Part shown: positions 11,601-20,807 of the stretch, piece by piece
Position numbering within the stretch: position 1 is the first letter of the stretch
Layout of the letters: every line of letters begins with the position of its first letter
NCBI GenBank assembly: GCA_036362985.1
Contig: JAYGXS010000001.1
Span: forward strand, 12,007,836 to 12,071,835
From: Ligula intestinalis
Lineage: Eukaryota > Platyhelminthes > Cestoda > Diphyllobothriidea > Diphyllobothriidae
Length of the DNA stretch: 64,000 nucleotides
Direction: 5' to 3'
Notes under the pieces: generated by a model
Database searches by the model: none
The model's input: only the letters and a program-made list of their open reading frames with translations
What the model was told of the DNA's origin: nothing
Program-made: the position numbers and the translations under genes

Positions 11601-13868
11601 TGGATTCTTCCACTAACTAGAAGCCTTCGATTACCTAGATCTATGTCACATGCGCATGAGCCAGTTACAGGGGGGTTACAATATTTAAAGCATGAAAAGA
11701 CAGAGGGTGTGACATGAATTTGTGAGATCAATTGTGTTAGAGGAAGGATGTGGCATGGCGAAAGAAAAATCAGCTTGCGATAAACATACTTGCAGGGCAG
11801 ACTCCGTATTACATCCTGAGGCTGAAAGAGTTCAATGCAAATGGCACACTGATCGAACCCAGTCGAGATTACGGGATCAACCGGCTGAAGATGTCTGACT
11901 GGTAGTCGTTTGAGCACCTTTTTAGTAGCTGCTATCAGTTTTCGCTGAAAATGAGAAGATAAAGAATAAGAGTTGTGGTAGGTTATCTACTACTGTTCAT
12001 CGAAATACAAAAGGTGAGTGAAATTCGAGTGGCCGGCGCTATGCCCAGCGCTCGGAAATCACTAAGATCCCACCCCAAAGAGATTCGAAAAGGCCTAAAT
12101 ATACGTATCTTCGGCTGCCTAAGGCATGAGTGAACTCAGACATCGATTCCGAGACTTTCAATTCGCAGCTTTGGTGGTTTGGTACTGGATTTTGATCGTT
12201 TTTTGGGCACGTGGGGGAAGAAATGGAGATCAAGCGAACAGTAAGGGACGCGTGCAGTCTTTTTGTAGTTCCCTCTACGGTGTTAACTTGACTGTCTAGT
12301 TGAAGGCTGACAGTTGAGTTAAAGGGAAAACGCGAGGGAGTTTAACTTCTTTTCATAGTCAAAGATGACGTTAAAGTTGGAAAATCAAGACTCCATTCAT
12401 TTTTCTATGAAGTATAAGTGTTTCAGAATTGCAATCAAGCAAGATCATATAAACCCAAAAGGGCTTTCGTAAAAGCAGCTGGTGTCTAAGAAGGCACAAA
12501 ACGACATAAACTTGGGATGCCTACTCAAGAACAGACCTAGGATAAAAAGACAGCTTATATACTGGTGCTGTCAATAGTTTCAATCAAACGACACTCAAAC
12601 ATGTCGAAAGAAAGTGATTGGTGCAAGCAAGCAGTACTGAGATTACAAACATTGATGATTGAAATTGTAGAGCTGTCGAAGCTTAAATTATTGTAAAAGG
12701 TTTGTTTTTCACTGAGGCAGCGAGAATATGTGCCGTGATTAACTAGCTTGTTTATCAACTATTCTGAAAATGGCCAGTGTAGAGACATACCAGGTAGGAA
12801 CATAAGGGTATAGTTAAAATGGTGAATTCCGCCATTTACTAAAGGCATATACATAAACGTGAAAACATTTCGAGACTTGCCGATCGGCGACTTCGTGAGT
12901 GCGCAAGACGGAATCGTCGCATAAGTCGGAAGCCCAGGCGAGCCAGACAGAAGATGATGAAGACAAGGAAAAGGGCGAAAAGGAGTAAAAACAGTCCGTA
13001 AGCAATGAAGCGCTTGATCGAGTTCTCTTCCAGAGGATCTTCATTTGGGTTGCTTGTTTGAGAATACAACTGAATCGTGGCAGAGACGTTCACTTGAGGA
13101 TTATCCAAAAGGGCGGGCAGTTCGGGAAACCAGGCCAAGGAAAGGAAAATAACCAAAACGCCCGGTTTACGAAGCAGGTGACTGAGGAGTTTATTACGAC
13201 CTTCATTGGAGTCCGATGCCTTAGCTAAAACAAGATAAAGATAAGAAGATAAAGTATGCAAAGTATTTTTGATTAAAATACTGAGGGTAAAGACGGTATG
13301 TCGCTAAGAAGGCGTTATGGTCGGCAAAGGATGTTAGTATTAATGACAGTTGAGGGAAACTATTAAAGATATGCTCAACTATAGATTTAAAAAGGGAATA
13401 GCTTCAGGAAAGGGACTGGATTACATTATTAAAACATGATTTGGAGCAGATGATAACGCAAAATGGCATAAATAGCGAGAAGCGAGAGTCAAACACAAAG
13501 TTCTCGATCGAAAAAATCCAACAAAGCCGTTCTTAAACTAATATTATGCTCTCTGAAAAAAATATAGATCAATAAATATCCGAGAAGTGAAATAAGTTCA
13601 GGAGTTTGGTTTATTTTTAAAGCATTTGGAAGTGAAAACGACTGTTATTAGTACAACAAAATAAACAGGCATACCACCACGGTCAAACTCACGAAACAAA
13701 CTGGTGAGGTTCGGTGTTGATTTGCCATCATGAAGGACCAGCACTGCACTGACGTTTGTAAAATGCAATGAGAAGTCAAGTAACGTAAGCAGCGAGCAGC
13801 TTGCATTTTTCTTTTCCTCAACGATTAGTGCGATTTTGGGGGAGATGGAGAGAATGAGGGGGCTCAAA
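2051..13868 (-). CDS. PA-TM-RING E3 ubiquitin ligase (Goliath/GRAIL type), six visible exons
   Basis: This multi-exon gene encodes a transmembrane ubiquitin ligase of the protease-associated/RING-H2 family (RNF13, RNF128, RNF130, RNF150, Goliath). Family members sit in endosomal membranes with the PA domain in the lumen and the RING in the cytosol, where it recruits E2 enzymes. Proposed exons are 13675-13868, 12881-13224, 11790-11944, 9276-10572, 7236-7381 and 2051-2612. Reading phases agree at all five junctions, giving about 900 residues. Domain order is partial PA domain, one transmembrane helix, a basic RKLIAATKK stretch, a RING-H2 with C-C-C-H-H-C-C-C spacing, and a long low-complexity tail with LPSY and PPAY motifs. 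The N-terminus (signal peptide and start of PA) was not found and should lie above 13868. Family assignment is firm; the subtype is not. Exons E and F rest on splice signals and phase only. Confidence 0.8.
2891..2907. repeat. Poly-C tract
   Basis: A run of about sixteen cytosines in the putative last intron of the ligase gene. It is prone to sequencing length error. Confidence 0.9.
2908..4439. other. Intron of the ligase gene, with an LTR-like fragment
   Basis: Lies in the proposed intron between exons E and F. Positions about 3280-3440 resemble the 3' part of the LTR-like repeat at 6510-6625, including a GTACACAATAAA block. The rest has no recognised content. Confidence 0.35.
4440..4600 (-). 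mobile_element. Penelope-like element terminal fragment, copy 3
   Basis: Matches the terminal repeat of the Penelope-like family at 38431-38956 and 49490-49700, in the same minus orientation. It includes the 40-nt fold at 4530-4569 with its GGATTCC/GGAATCC hairpin. It is more diverged than the other two copies, and nothing of the reverse transcriptase or GIY-YIG domain remains. Confidence 0.7.
4845..4985 (-). mobile_element. tRNA-derived SINE, copy 1
   Basis: Read on the minus strand, a tRNA-like head has box A (TAGCTCAGTGG), box B (GGTTCAAGTCC) and acceptor-like ends GGCGTTT and GAACGCC that pair with one G-U. It is followed by a body beginning CTCGAGTTTTTCACAATTGGG. The D stem has a mismatch and no regular anticodon arm folds, so it is a SINE head and not a working tRNA gene. 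The same body follows tRNA-like heads at 5112 and 40180. Confidence 0.7.
5112..5215 (+). mobile_element. tRNA-derived SINE, copy 2, 5'-truncated
   Basis: Starts within the tRNA-like head (CTTCCGGTAAAGGCC), keeps box B (GGTTCAAATCC) and continues into the shared GAGTTTTTCACAATTGGG body. It lies in inverted orientation to the copy at 4845-4985, about 130 bp away, so the pair could fold back in an intronic transcript. Confidence 0.7.
5216..5879. other. Intronic sequence without recognised content
   Basis: Overlapping open frames occur on both strands but show no domain, splice-supported exon or repeat match. It is treated as intron of the ligase gene. Confidence 0.3.
5880..6710 (+). repeat. LTR-like dispersed repeat, copy 2 (longest)
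   Basis: Shares ordered blocks with 1150-1625 and 44690-44970: CACTTGAA, TCTGGCTGGACGCAGT, TGGCTTCGCCAGTG, GGTTCTGTGCACAATAAA and TTTGGCCTAATTATTGTAGT. It is longer than copy 3 because of an insert between the CCAGTG and AATAAA blocks. The insert contains two 35-bp palindromic units at 6196-6230 and 6344-6378. Probably a solo LTR or non-autonomous LTR element. Confidence 0.55.
6711..7235. other. Intronic spacer
   Basis: Nothing is recognised beyond a short CT microsatellite at about 6908-6924. Lies between ligase exons E and F. Confidence 0.3.
7236..7381 (-). CDS. Ligase gene, exon E
   Basis: A strong acceptor (CTCCTTTTCCCCGCTAG) ends at 7382 and a strong donor (AG/GTTAGT) begins at 7235. 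The 146-nt exon starts in phase 0, matching the end of exon D, and leaves two bases that exon F completes. It encodes 48 full codons, rich in serine and proline (SPPTPELP), with no known domain. Support is from splice signals and phase, not homology. Confidence 0.6.
7382..9275. other. Intron D-E of the ligase gene
   Basis: No gene was found. Parts of 8260-8340 and 8580-8760 resemble the diverged palindromic repeat at 45560-46570 (for example a CACAATACATTGTATCC block). Minus-strand frames at 8838-9221 and 7374-7622 have no recognisable features. Confidence 0.4.
9276..10572 (-). CDS. Ligase gene, exon D: second half of RING-H2 and long tail
   Basis: The acceptor TTTCGTCCAG ends at 10573. The exon's first base completes a lysine codon and it then encodes [15 protein letters not shown] and [10 protein letters not shown], the His-His-Cys-Cys-Cys half of the RING. 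About 400 low-complexity residues follow: a serine tract (10380-10480), glutamine and proline runs, and LPSYDQ at the end. Without splicing the frame stops at 9255. A CAG/GTTAGT donor at 9276/9275 in phase 0 joins it to exon E. Goliath-family tails are poorly conserved, so tail function is open; serine and LPSY motifs suggest regulation by phosphorylation or WW-domain partners. Confidence 0.85.
11790..11944 (-). CDS. Ligase gene, exon C: first half of RING-H2
   Basis: The acceptor CATTTTCAG lies above 11944 and the donor AA/GTATGTTT is at 11790/11789. The exon is 155 nt, phase 0 in and 2 out. It encodes [16 protein letters not shown], the basic segment that follows the membrane helix in this family, then CAICIELF and LPCK, the first three RING cysteines. 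Joined to exon D it gives the intact LPCKHFYHKAC core, which strongly supports the intron call. Confidence 0.9.
12881..13224 (-). CDS. Ligase gene, exon B: end of PA domain and transmembrane helix
   Basis: The acceptor TCTTGTTTTAG lies above 13224. The exon carries KPGVLVIF, resembling the end of a PA domain, then a hydrophobic helix ([20 protein letters not shown]) and a basic [17 protein letters not shown] stretch matching the stop-transfer region of Goliath proteins. No GT donor fits the required phase 0. A GC donor (TCG/GCAAGT) at 12881/12880 does, and it places RKL of exon C exactly where the family has it. The GC-AG intron is therefore inferred. Confidence 0.75.
13675..13868 (-). CDS. 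Ligase gene, exon A: part of PA domain
   Basis: Encodes [13 protein letters not shown] and [13 protein letters not shown], matching the family pattern in which a buried ALI strand and cysteine precede an ASAVVIYN-type strand. Predicted N-glycosylation sites (NASC, NVS, NLTS) fit a lumenal domain. Donor G/GTATGC at 13675/13674 leaves one base that exon B completes. The 5' boundary is uncertain, because several weak AGs lie near 13863-13869. Confidence 0.6.
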
Positions 13869-15099
13869 CTATGCACGGAGCAAGCAGGCGTGCATTTTGA
13901 AACTGCACCTTGCACAAGCGGACATGGACTCCCTGCTTTTCGCCGTATTTTTCCGTGGATGCGGAATAAAGAACCGAATATTGTTGGAGAATCGTTTTCA
14001 AATGTTTCCCTCAGATTCGGGACTCCAAAGACGGATTCGGTAGCCTAAAATAATATTCCCAAGAAAAGTTGTTCAATTGACAAACGAGCAGAAGTGTTCC
14101 ATGCAACGTTCTATGTCTAACATGGCACTATCTAAATATTAAACGATCGAAATTGTACCTCATGTACAATACTTTTCATCGATTATAATTACCGTCGCTT
14201 ATAAATAAACGATTTTTCCCAAAGCCGACTAATTTGCTGCGACTTTTGCGGCCGAAAGGTTCAAAGGTACCCCTTTTAGAGACCTGGATTAAGAATGTCA
14301 TGCCTCGAAATTTTATTCATAAATAAGAAGTTTTGGTTTAATAAACGACCAAGTAGGGTATCCAGACAGAGCGTAAATGATGTAACTTGTAAATTTGCAT
14401 AATAAATATTAACCAGTTAGACAGTTGTCTAAATAGTCAGATAACGCATTAAAACCATAAGCCAAGTTTTAACAGTAACATAAGTAACTATGCATGCAGG
14501 TGTTTAATTGAATTCGACAATAAATAAGAACAAGGATACACAATATTACATAATTCATGTAACGTACACTTAAATTAAACACAGAGGTCGACCACTTCGA
14601 CGAGGAATTAGAGACGGCAAATGTGACGTCAAAACGGGAAAATATACTAGAAAGGCCAAATGTCCAATACGACAACCATATGCCCAAGAAAACTACGGAT
14701 ATCCACATTCCCAAAGCCCCAGGGGCTAGAAAATATCCCTGAAGTGCGCTCCTCAGTAGTAGCGCATTATAACGCGTTGTTTCGTTTTCTTCAAATCGAG
14801 TCTTTTACTAGTCGAATGTTTCACTTAGTTTCAATTATCTGAGCACTGAAGCATTCTTTTCGGAAGAAATTTTGAGAAAACAAAGACAAATAGTTTTACG
14901 GAATTGAATGACGTCATGCAAGTTCGTGACCTCTTACTCAACTGCTGCCATATGGACTAGCCTACCAGAACTCTGTAAACAGCTGGATCACGGTATAGTC
15001 TAGAATTGAAAGAGAAAAAACCATCTGACAATCCAAGCACCTGCATACAAGTTTTAGGAAGTGTGCGTTGATTTCATTGACGTTAATATTGATACTTTC
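13869..15099. other. Spacer upstream of visible ligase exons
   Basis: AT-rich. The missing 5' exons and promoter of the ligase gene could lie here or beyond, but no signal peptide or PA-like frame was recognised. No repeat match was seen. Confidence 0.3.
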
Positions 15100-15826
15100 A
15101 TCAGAAAATAAATAAATAAATACACCTAAGGTCGTCTGTGTAAATTGGATTGTTTGAATGTTGTGTACTGTTGAATTTGCATGGATGTGTAGAATGAAGA
15201 GGAAGGGACCCAGGGCCATGTTTTGAAAAACGACACGCATGATCAACTGAGGCGTCGCGAAGCTATTACTTACTGAGACCTTCGGGCTGCAGTTGCACAA
15301 GTAGGAGCCGACGAATTCAAGGAGAGGAAGCTGGATGTCGAGGGGTTCCAATTTCACTATAAAACACCTGTATTGTTGGCTTTGTCGAAGGTTCTTCAAA
15401 GGTCAGAGTAGATTACAGCAACAGGTCGCTGCTCATGGCGAATTGAAGTGACGAGGTAACGAAAAGCGAATTAGCACGTTTCCCATGATCTTCCAGTTAA
15501 AAAACCATACTGAAGCACTTAAAAGATTGTTTCTCAGGCAAAATCGAGAACTTTATTTGAAATTATCTTTCGAAGAAGTTTTCTGAATGCCTCGGAAAAT
15601 AATTACGTCCGAAAAAGATCTTGGGTTGAAGACAAAAAGAATAATAGATGTCTTCAATGAGTCAGGAAATAAGCCATTGAAGGGATATCCTGAGAATATG
15701 TTGCTAAGCAATCGGAAAAGCTTGTCACTCTCTCGACAGTTGGGTTTGGAATACCATCAGTACTCGAAACATGCGAGATTTTAGACGCGTTATGCGCTTA
15801 TGAATTCATTCTAAGTAGAAATCAAG
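15100..15826 (-). mobile_element. CR1-like element E, decayed fragment
   Basis: The minus-strand translation contains LPLLEFVGSYL and LGPFLFILHIHA, aligning with PPLLDFIGSYL and LGPLLFILYINE of the element E copy at 22800-25090. The upstream part (15530-15780) matches 24070-24400 at the DNA level. It covers only the central reverse-transcriptase region. The catalytic YADD box is lost to indels, so this is a dead fragment. Confidence 0.7.
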
Positions 15827-15830
15827 GGTC

Positions 15831-17044
15831 ATTCAGTCAGTATATTTGACGAAAAATAGGCTTGCGCCTTTGCCCTCCGTATTTCTCATGCCAGAACCTC
15901 TAAAATAAGAAAAAGTTTGCATAAGTTTTCAGTCAGGAAAATATAGACAGTCACATAGACAGTCACAACGGTGCTTCATGGTTAATTTGTCACATTTCAT
16001 GTTGTGTTGTAACATGTGTCTATCAAGTCAGTGTTTGAATATTTCTACAGATTGGAACATGAAAATCGCCACAGGTAGGTAATTTCACGAATCCACGACC
16101 CGATTAGAGAAAAAATACTTCCTCATATCCAATCATCCTTGGGGCACCTGCAGTTTGAAGGGATGTCTCCGGAGATTATTTATAGTAGCCAGTTGGAAAA
16201 AGTCGTTACATGTGAGAGCGAAGTCCAAGCCACGCACGATACAGAAGGTTGGCATCCAATCTCCCCGCAACTGCCTATAACTCAGAGCATAATGATTAAG
16301 ATTAAAAGGTGGATCTCATATGGGAGTGTACCTTGGCCTCTTACCAATTTTTTGGCCCGCTGCTGTACCTTTTCAAGTACGTTATAGTCCTGCCGCATCC
16401 GCTTTCTCCTGGCTTGAAACGCGTATTCAAGATGTGGCCTTATGAAGATACTGACGATTTTCGAGAAGTAGCCTTTATCAAAAACTGTGAAGGTCCGCTT
16501 GATGGCGTAAAACATTGAAGTTGCAGCCTGAGCCGGCTTACAACATTGGGTAGAAGGCTTGAGGTTATCTGTCATCCAGATGCCGAGATCGTTCTGTATG
16601 TCTCCTTCTTGGAGTAGGATTCCGTTAAAATGGTTGGATCGTGCATCACGGACCGGATTTTGAGTTTCCAGACGCAACAGAGTGCAGTTGTTCGAATTAA
16701 AGGATAGGAGCCATCTACGTGACCAATCTCCAAGTATTCTCCTGGAAGTTATCTCCATCGGCTGAAGTCTTGATAACCTTCCGTATTTTCACATCATCTA
16801 CAAACATGGCACACTCGCAGTCAAATTCCTGAACACCATCATTAAAGAACAAGGGAAGCATGGTCGGTCCGAGTACTGAACTTTGAGGGACTGCGCAATT
16901 GACAACTGTCGGCCATGATTATTGTCGTCCTACAGACACAGTTTGGCTACGACCAGTGAGGAAATTCTCAATCCACTTACGAAGTCTGCCTCCGATGCCC
17001 ATCAGTATCAACGTGTGCAGGAGACGTTGGCATGGAATACTGTC
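15831..17044 (-). mobile_element. CR1-like element D, 5'-truncated copy
   Basis: Minus-strand reading from 17044 to 15831 covers the second half of the reverse transcriptase and the 3' UTR, ending at a CAGT-type microsatellite (15834-15843). Motifs include FVDDVKI near 16790 (the polymerase box, altered from FADD), WRRWLLSFN-like sequence, GIWMTDNL and IRPHLEYAF. Frameshifts and stops are present. It ends abruptly at 17044 against the TAAA tail of an element F copy. The same family occurs at 31540-35170. Confidence 0.8.
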
Positions 17045-17520
17045 AAATAAATAAATAAATAAATTTTATATTTTAGGCCCAGAGGGCCTCGTCATTGCAA
17101 ACTAAGTGCTGTGAAAAAATAAATACAAAGTTGATAAATGCTGCTCTCCGTGAAACAACCACATAGGCAACGGGAGCGTTAAGTAGTGTTGGAAGATTAA
17201 TTTATTTTCACCAACATATCGTCGTTTTAAAATAGTAGTCAACACTCTCTGAAACGCATGGTGAACTAAGGAGGAAGCAGTGAAAAAACTCCTACCATTA
17301 AAGCTGGTGCGGAGTTCAGCGAACCCCCGCTTAAAAAAACGTAGGAGAAAAAAACTGCTTCAACAAAATTAAGGGGTTGGTTGAGAGGATTGATTGTAGG
17401 GCAAATGAGACAGGACTTTTGATGAGAACGTATAAGGGTTGGAAACGCTTTTTGTAATTGGAGAAATCATATAACAGCAGAGGCTGTCGTTCACCACTGA
17501 AACACCATCCGACTGGCTTC
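17045..17520 (-). mobile_element. CR1-like element F, 3' tail copy 1
   Basis: The minus-strand 3' end of a non-LTR element. It has a TAAA microsatellite at 17044-17062, a TTTTAGGCCCAGAGGGCCTCG block, and upstream sequence coding for a degenerate reverse-transcriptase C-terminus. It matches 62880-63300 over most of its length. Probably inserted into or beside element D. Confidence 0.65.
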
Positions 17521-17740
17521 ATGATCGAAAAAAGCCTTTGACAAATTCCCCATAAAAGACTGATCGTGAAGCTAGTGAGTCACGGGATTCACCCCCCCCC
17601 TCCTTGATTTTCTCAAATCCGATCTTCGAAACCGATTCCAAGTAGTACAACTTCGAAATATAGTATCAGAACCAGCTCATATAAGCAGTGGTGTTTTTCA
17701 AGGCACTATCCTAGGTCCCCTCTTATTTCTCATTTACATT
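17521..17740 (+). mobile_element. CR1-like element B, 5' segment of split copy
   Basis: The plus-strand translation gives EKSL-DKFPIKD-type sequence and then VVQLRNIVSEPAHISSGVFQ, GTILGPLLFLIYI, collinear with the minus-strand B copy at 60700-60860. The sequence stops at CATTTACATT (17740) and resumes at 20790, so the copy is split by an element A insertion. A C-run (17591-17598) adds a frameshift. Confidence 0.85.
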
Positions 17741-20700
17741 ATAATAATAATAATATGTTTATTATGCCAGTTTACAGGCAATTGTAAAGAGTTGGTAATG
17801 CACCTCTTGGGCGCCTTCCAACACCTCGAAGACCGGAAAAAACCTAAAACAAACTCCTTATGTTGCAGCCAGTATTGGTTTTGTTTCAGGTTTTTTGTTT
17901 CGTCAATACTGGGCGAGATTAGGAGTTTGTTTCAAGTGAAAAAAACCTGCCTTCAAAGGTATGATACAAACGGAATAAATGTACAGTTGTAAGCTGAGTT
18001 GACTCATCAGCAGGAGAACTGTTTCATATCGTTTAAAAGCATTAGTTCCAGACGGAGAGGGTTGGCACAAGAACACAGTGTTCTCAGTCTTTCTTCAATG
18101 GTTGTCGGCAAAAGTTGCGAGCTATCGGCTGAAGGGTTAGCAGACTGCGGGTTGCTGCTTCAGCCGCATTATCTTCAGCAGTGAAGCCTGGCGGGGTTCA
18201 AAGTCCACGAACGCCATCAGAGTGAAAGAGAGATTCCACCGAGTCAGCACCCAAAATTCGTGAAAGTTGTCCTGAATGTAGAAAACTAGTTATAGCTCTC
18301 TTAAACATAGGGTAGTTTTGCTGGGTTTTAATACTTTTGGGCAGCTTATTCCAGATTGATATGGCATTTACTGAAAAGAATTGCCGGTACTTAACTGTGC
18401 GTGCCATAGGAAGAAATAAAAATACGTCTCGATGACTGGCGCGTCGAGAGTGCTCAAGCTGCCTTATTGTACTAAGAGGATTAAAGGTTTGACCATTCAA
18501 AAGTTTAAACAGTAAAAATAGACCCTTCTGCAATCGACGAAGCCATAGGGGATCCAGCTTTATAAGTTCGCACCTTTGTTGGTAGGTTAAGTTACGGTGT
18601 TCTGTAGTGAAAACTCTTCTAGTGAAGAAGTGCTGCACCGATTCTATTTTCTTCCGTTCACTAGTGCGCAGAAGACTGAACAGAGGCGAGCAGTATTCAA
18701 GACTAGGTCTCACGTACATATTATAAAGGCTAGTTCTAACATTGATAGTCTTAAAATTTCTAAGGATAAATCCGGTGGTTCGGCGTGCTTTCGAGACTAT
18801 CAGGGCACAGTGCTCTGACAAATTGAGACTATTAGAGTAGGATATGCCCAAATCCTTGATAACTGCTGGAACATTTAGTTCGTGGCCGTCAATGCTTAAT
18901 TCCGGTTGATGATCGTCGCCAACAACCATAACGGAACATTTGTGCCATGAAAGGGTGAGGCGCCATGTGCAACACCACTGGGCGAAGGCTTGAAGATCCT
19001 TTTTTATCAGCTCGAGCACGATGTTGCGATCTGCCGGTTTATATCGATAAGCGACTTTTAAATCATCAGCGTACATGAAGGGTCTGCCATACTGAAAACA
19101 ATCTGAAACGTCGTTGACAAAAAGGCAAAATAGGAGCGGACCCAGTACACTACCCTGTATAACTCCACTCCTCACATGCGTGGGGTTGGAGATAACATTG
19201 GAAATTTTTACTCGTTGTGTGCGAGCATCCAAATAGGAAGATATGAAGTTCAGAGGCTTGCTACCTATGCCGAAGGAGGCCAGTTTCAGAAGGAGGAGGT
19301 TATGATCGACCCGATCAAAGGCCTTAGTAAAATCAAAATAGACGCTATAAGTGGCAAAACCGCTGTCTCTAGATTGCAGCACATAATCAAAGAAAGAGAG
19401 CTGGCAGGTGTCACAAGATCGTTTCTCGAGAAAGCCATGTTGAGCTGTACTGAGCAGGTTGTTCTCTGTCAAGTGACGCATCATCTTTTCTTTGATTAAG
19501 GTCTCCAAGATCTTCGATGCTGCGGGAAGTGTATTTATTGGCCTAAAGTTGTCAAATGATGTCGATCGGCCGTGCTTGCGAATAGGCATTATGTGCGATT
19601 CCTTCCACAACGAAGGAAAGGTTTCGCTCTCAAGAGCAAGATTAAATACCTTACAAAGAATAGACGGAAAGATATCATTCGCTTCAGCTTTTAGAAGGCT
19701 AACTGGGACGCCATCTGGTCCTGGACTATAGGATTGACGATAACGACGAATGGCTACAGTCACATCCCAGACGGTAAAACTTATGGTTTCGAGTATGGCA
19801 CCCGTCCAAGCCTGGATAACCGGAGGTGCAGCGAACGAGCTTTCACTAAACGTTTTGGATAGGAACGCATTGAAGCTATCGGCGGTCAGCTTAGCGTCAG
19901 CTATGGGGTTTCCTAAAGCATCTCTAAGTATGGGGTGCTGCGTTTTCATTTGCGCTTTTACTGTACGCGAAAAGAGTTTCGCAACATTAAGGGAAGGGTT
20001 TTCAGCGAAGTGAGCCTCATCGGCTATCTGTTTTTCTTCGGAGAGCTTCTTAGCCTGCTCAAAGATCAGTGTGATCAAGGGCAGAACGGAAGTGTCGTTC
20101 AGCCGATGCAAACGACGAGAGAGTTTACGCAGCCTACGACGGAAAGACAGAGGAAGGTACACTTCATCCTTGACATGTATTACTTTCTTACGGGGGACAA
20201 AGTGGAGGATGAGTGGATCCAACACTTTGTACAGTGCATCGGTACAAACATTTACATCCAAACATTGGAAAAATTCAGACCAGTCGAGAGCGTTTAGATG
20301 TGCCAGTAGGTCAGCCGTGTTTGCTGATCGAAAATCATGATAAATACGATACTTTTGGGAAAATGTTTTATCCACCTCCAGTTCTAGTTCACTAACAACT
20401 GTGACATGGTCTGAACTCCCAAGTGCGTCTAAGGATGACACTGAAAGTGGTTCGCATCCCCTACAAAAAATTAGGTCGAGTATGTTTGCTCCCCGAGTGG
20501 GAAAATCGACTACCTGATCCCACATGCCGATATCTATTGCCTCAAGTAAGTTCTCGTACTTTGAAGGACCGGATGGTGGAAACCACTGCACGTCAGGAAG
20601 GTTAAAATCGCCTGCAATCAAGCAATACTTAAGATTCAAGTCAGCTGCGGCATGAAATGCCTGCGAGAGACAAAGATCGTAGTCTGCATCGGCATTAGGT

Positions 20701-20789
20701 GGGCGATAAACACAGCCAACAAGTAGGGAGCATTTGTTTTTTAGAACAACTTGTAGCCAGCAGCTCTCCTCCACCGCTGTGAATTGTGG
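17741..20789 (-). mobile_element. CR1-like element A, copy 2, inserted in element B
   Basis: A 5'-truncated A copy with the full 3' tail (ATT microsatellite at 17741-17757, two-stem hairpin at about 17847-17932) and one long open frame. Its 5' homology to the A copy at 25330-30408 starts at CCACAATTC (20789). Element B sequence flanks both ends, with about four host bases lost at the junction and no clear target duplication. Confidence 0.88.
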
Positions 20790-20807
20790 AGTTATCCACG
20801 ATATCAA
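18198..20807 (-). CDS. Element A ORF2: endonuclease C-terminus and reverse transcriptase
   Basis: An uninterrupted frame of 869 codons; the first six or so are flanking host sequence, so the start codon is incidental. It carries the back half of an APE-type endonuclease (AGDFNLPDVQW, GSSDHVTVV) and then a full CR1-type reverse transcriptase: RPINTLPAASKILE, HGFLEKRSCDT, YFDFTKAFDRVDH, GVIQGSVLGPLLF and FMYADDLKVAY (about 19059-19080). The C-terminal domain follows (YVRPSLEYCSPLF, FSVNAISIWNKLP). The intact polymerase box and absence of stops suggest a recent insertion, but the missing front half of the endonuclease makes it non-autonomous. Confidence 0.88.
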   Translation of the reverse strand: MISWITPQFTAVEESCWLQVVLKNKCSLLVGCVYRPPNADADYDLCLSQAFHAAADLNLKYCLIAGDFNLPDVQWFPPSGPSKYENLLEAIDIGMWDQVVDFPTRGANILDLIFCRGCEPLSVSSLDALGSSDHVTVVSELELEVDKTFSQKYRIYHDFRSANTADLLAHLNALDWSEFFQCLDVNVCTDALYKVLDPLILHFVPRKKVIHVKDEVYLPLSFRRRLRKLSRRLHRLNDTSVLPLITLIFEQAKKLSEEKQIADEAHFAENPSLNVAKLFSRTVKAQMKTQHPILRDALGNPIADAKLTADSFNAFLSKTFSESSFAAPPVIQAWTGAILETISFTVWDVTVAIRRYRQSYSPGPDGVPVSLLKAEANDIFPSILCKVFNLALESETFPSLWKESHIMPIRKHGRSTSFDNFRPINTLPAASKILETLIKEKMMRHLTENNLLSTAQHGFLEKRSCDTCQLSFFDYVLQSRDSGFATYSVYFDFTKAFDRVDHNLLLLKLASFGIGSKPLNFISSYLDARTQRVKISNVISNPTHVRSGVIQGSVLGPLLFCLFVNDVSDCFQYGRPFMYADDLKVAYRYKPADRNIVLELIKKDLQAFAQWCCTWRLTLSWHKCSVMVVGDDHQPELSIDGHELNVPAVIKDLGISYSNSLNLSEHCALIVSKARRTTGFILRNFKTINVRTSLYNMYVRPSLEYCSPLFSLLRTSERKKIESVQHFFTRRVFTTEHRNLTYQQRCELIKLDPLWLRRLQKGLFLLFKLLNGQTFNPLSTIRQLEHSRRASHRDVFLFLPMARTVKYRQFFSVNAISIWNKLPKSIKTQQNYPMFKRAITSFLHSGQLSRILGADSVESLFHSDGVRGL

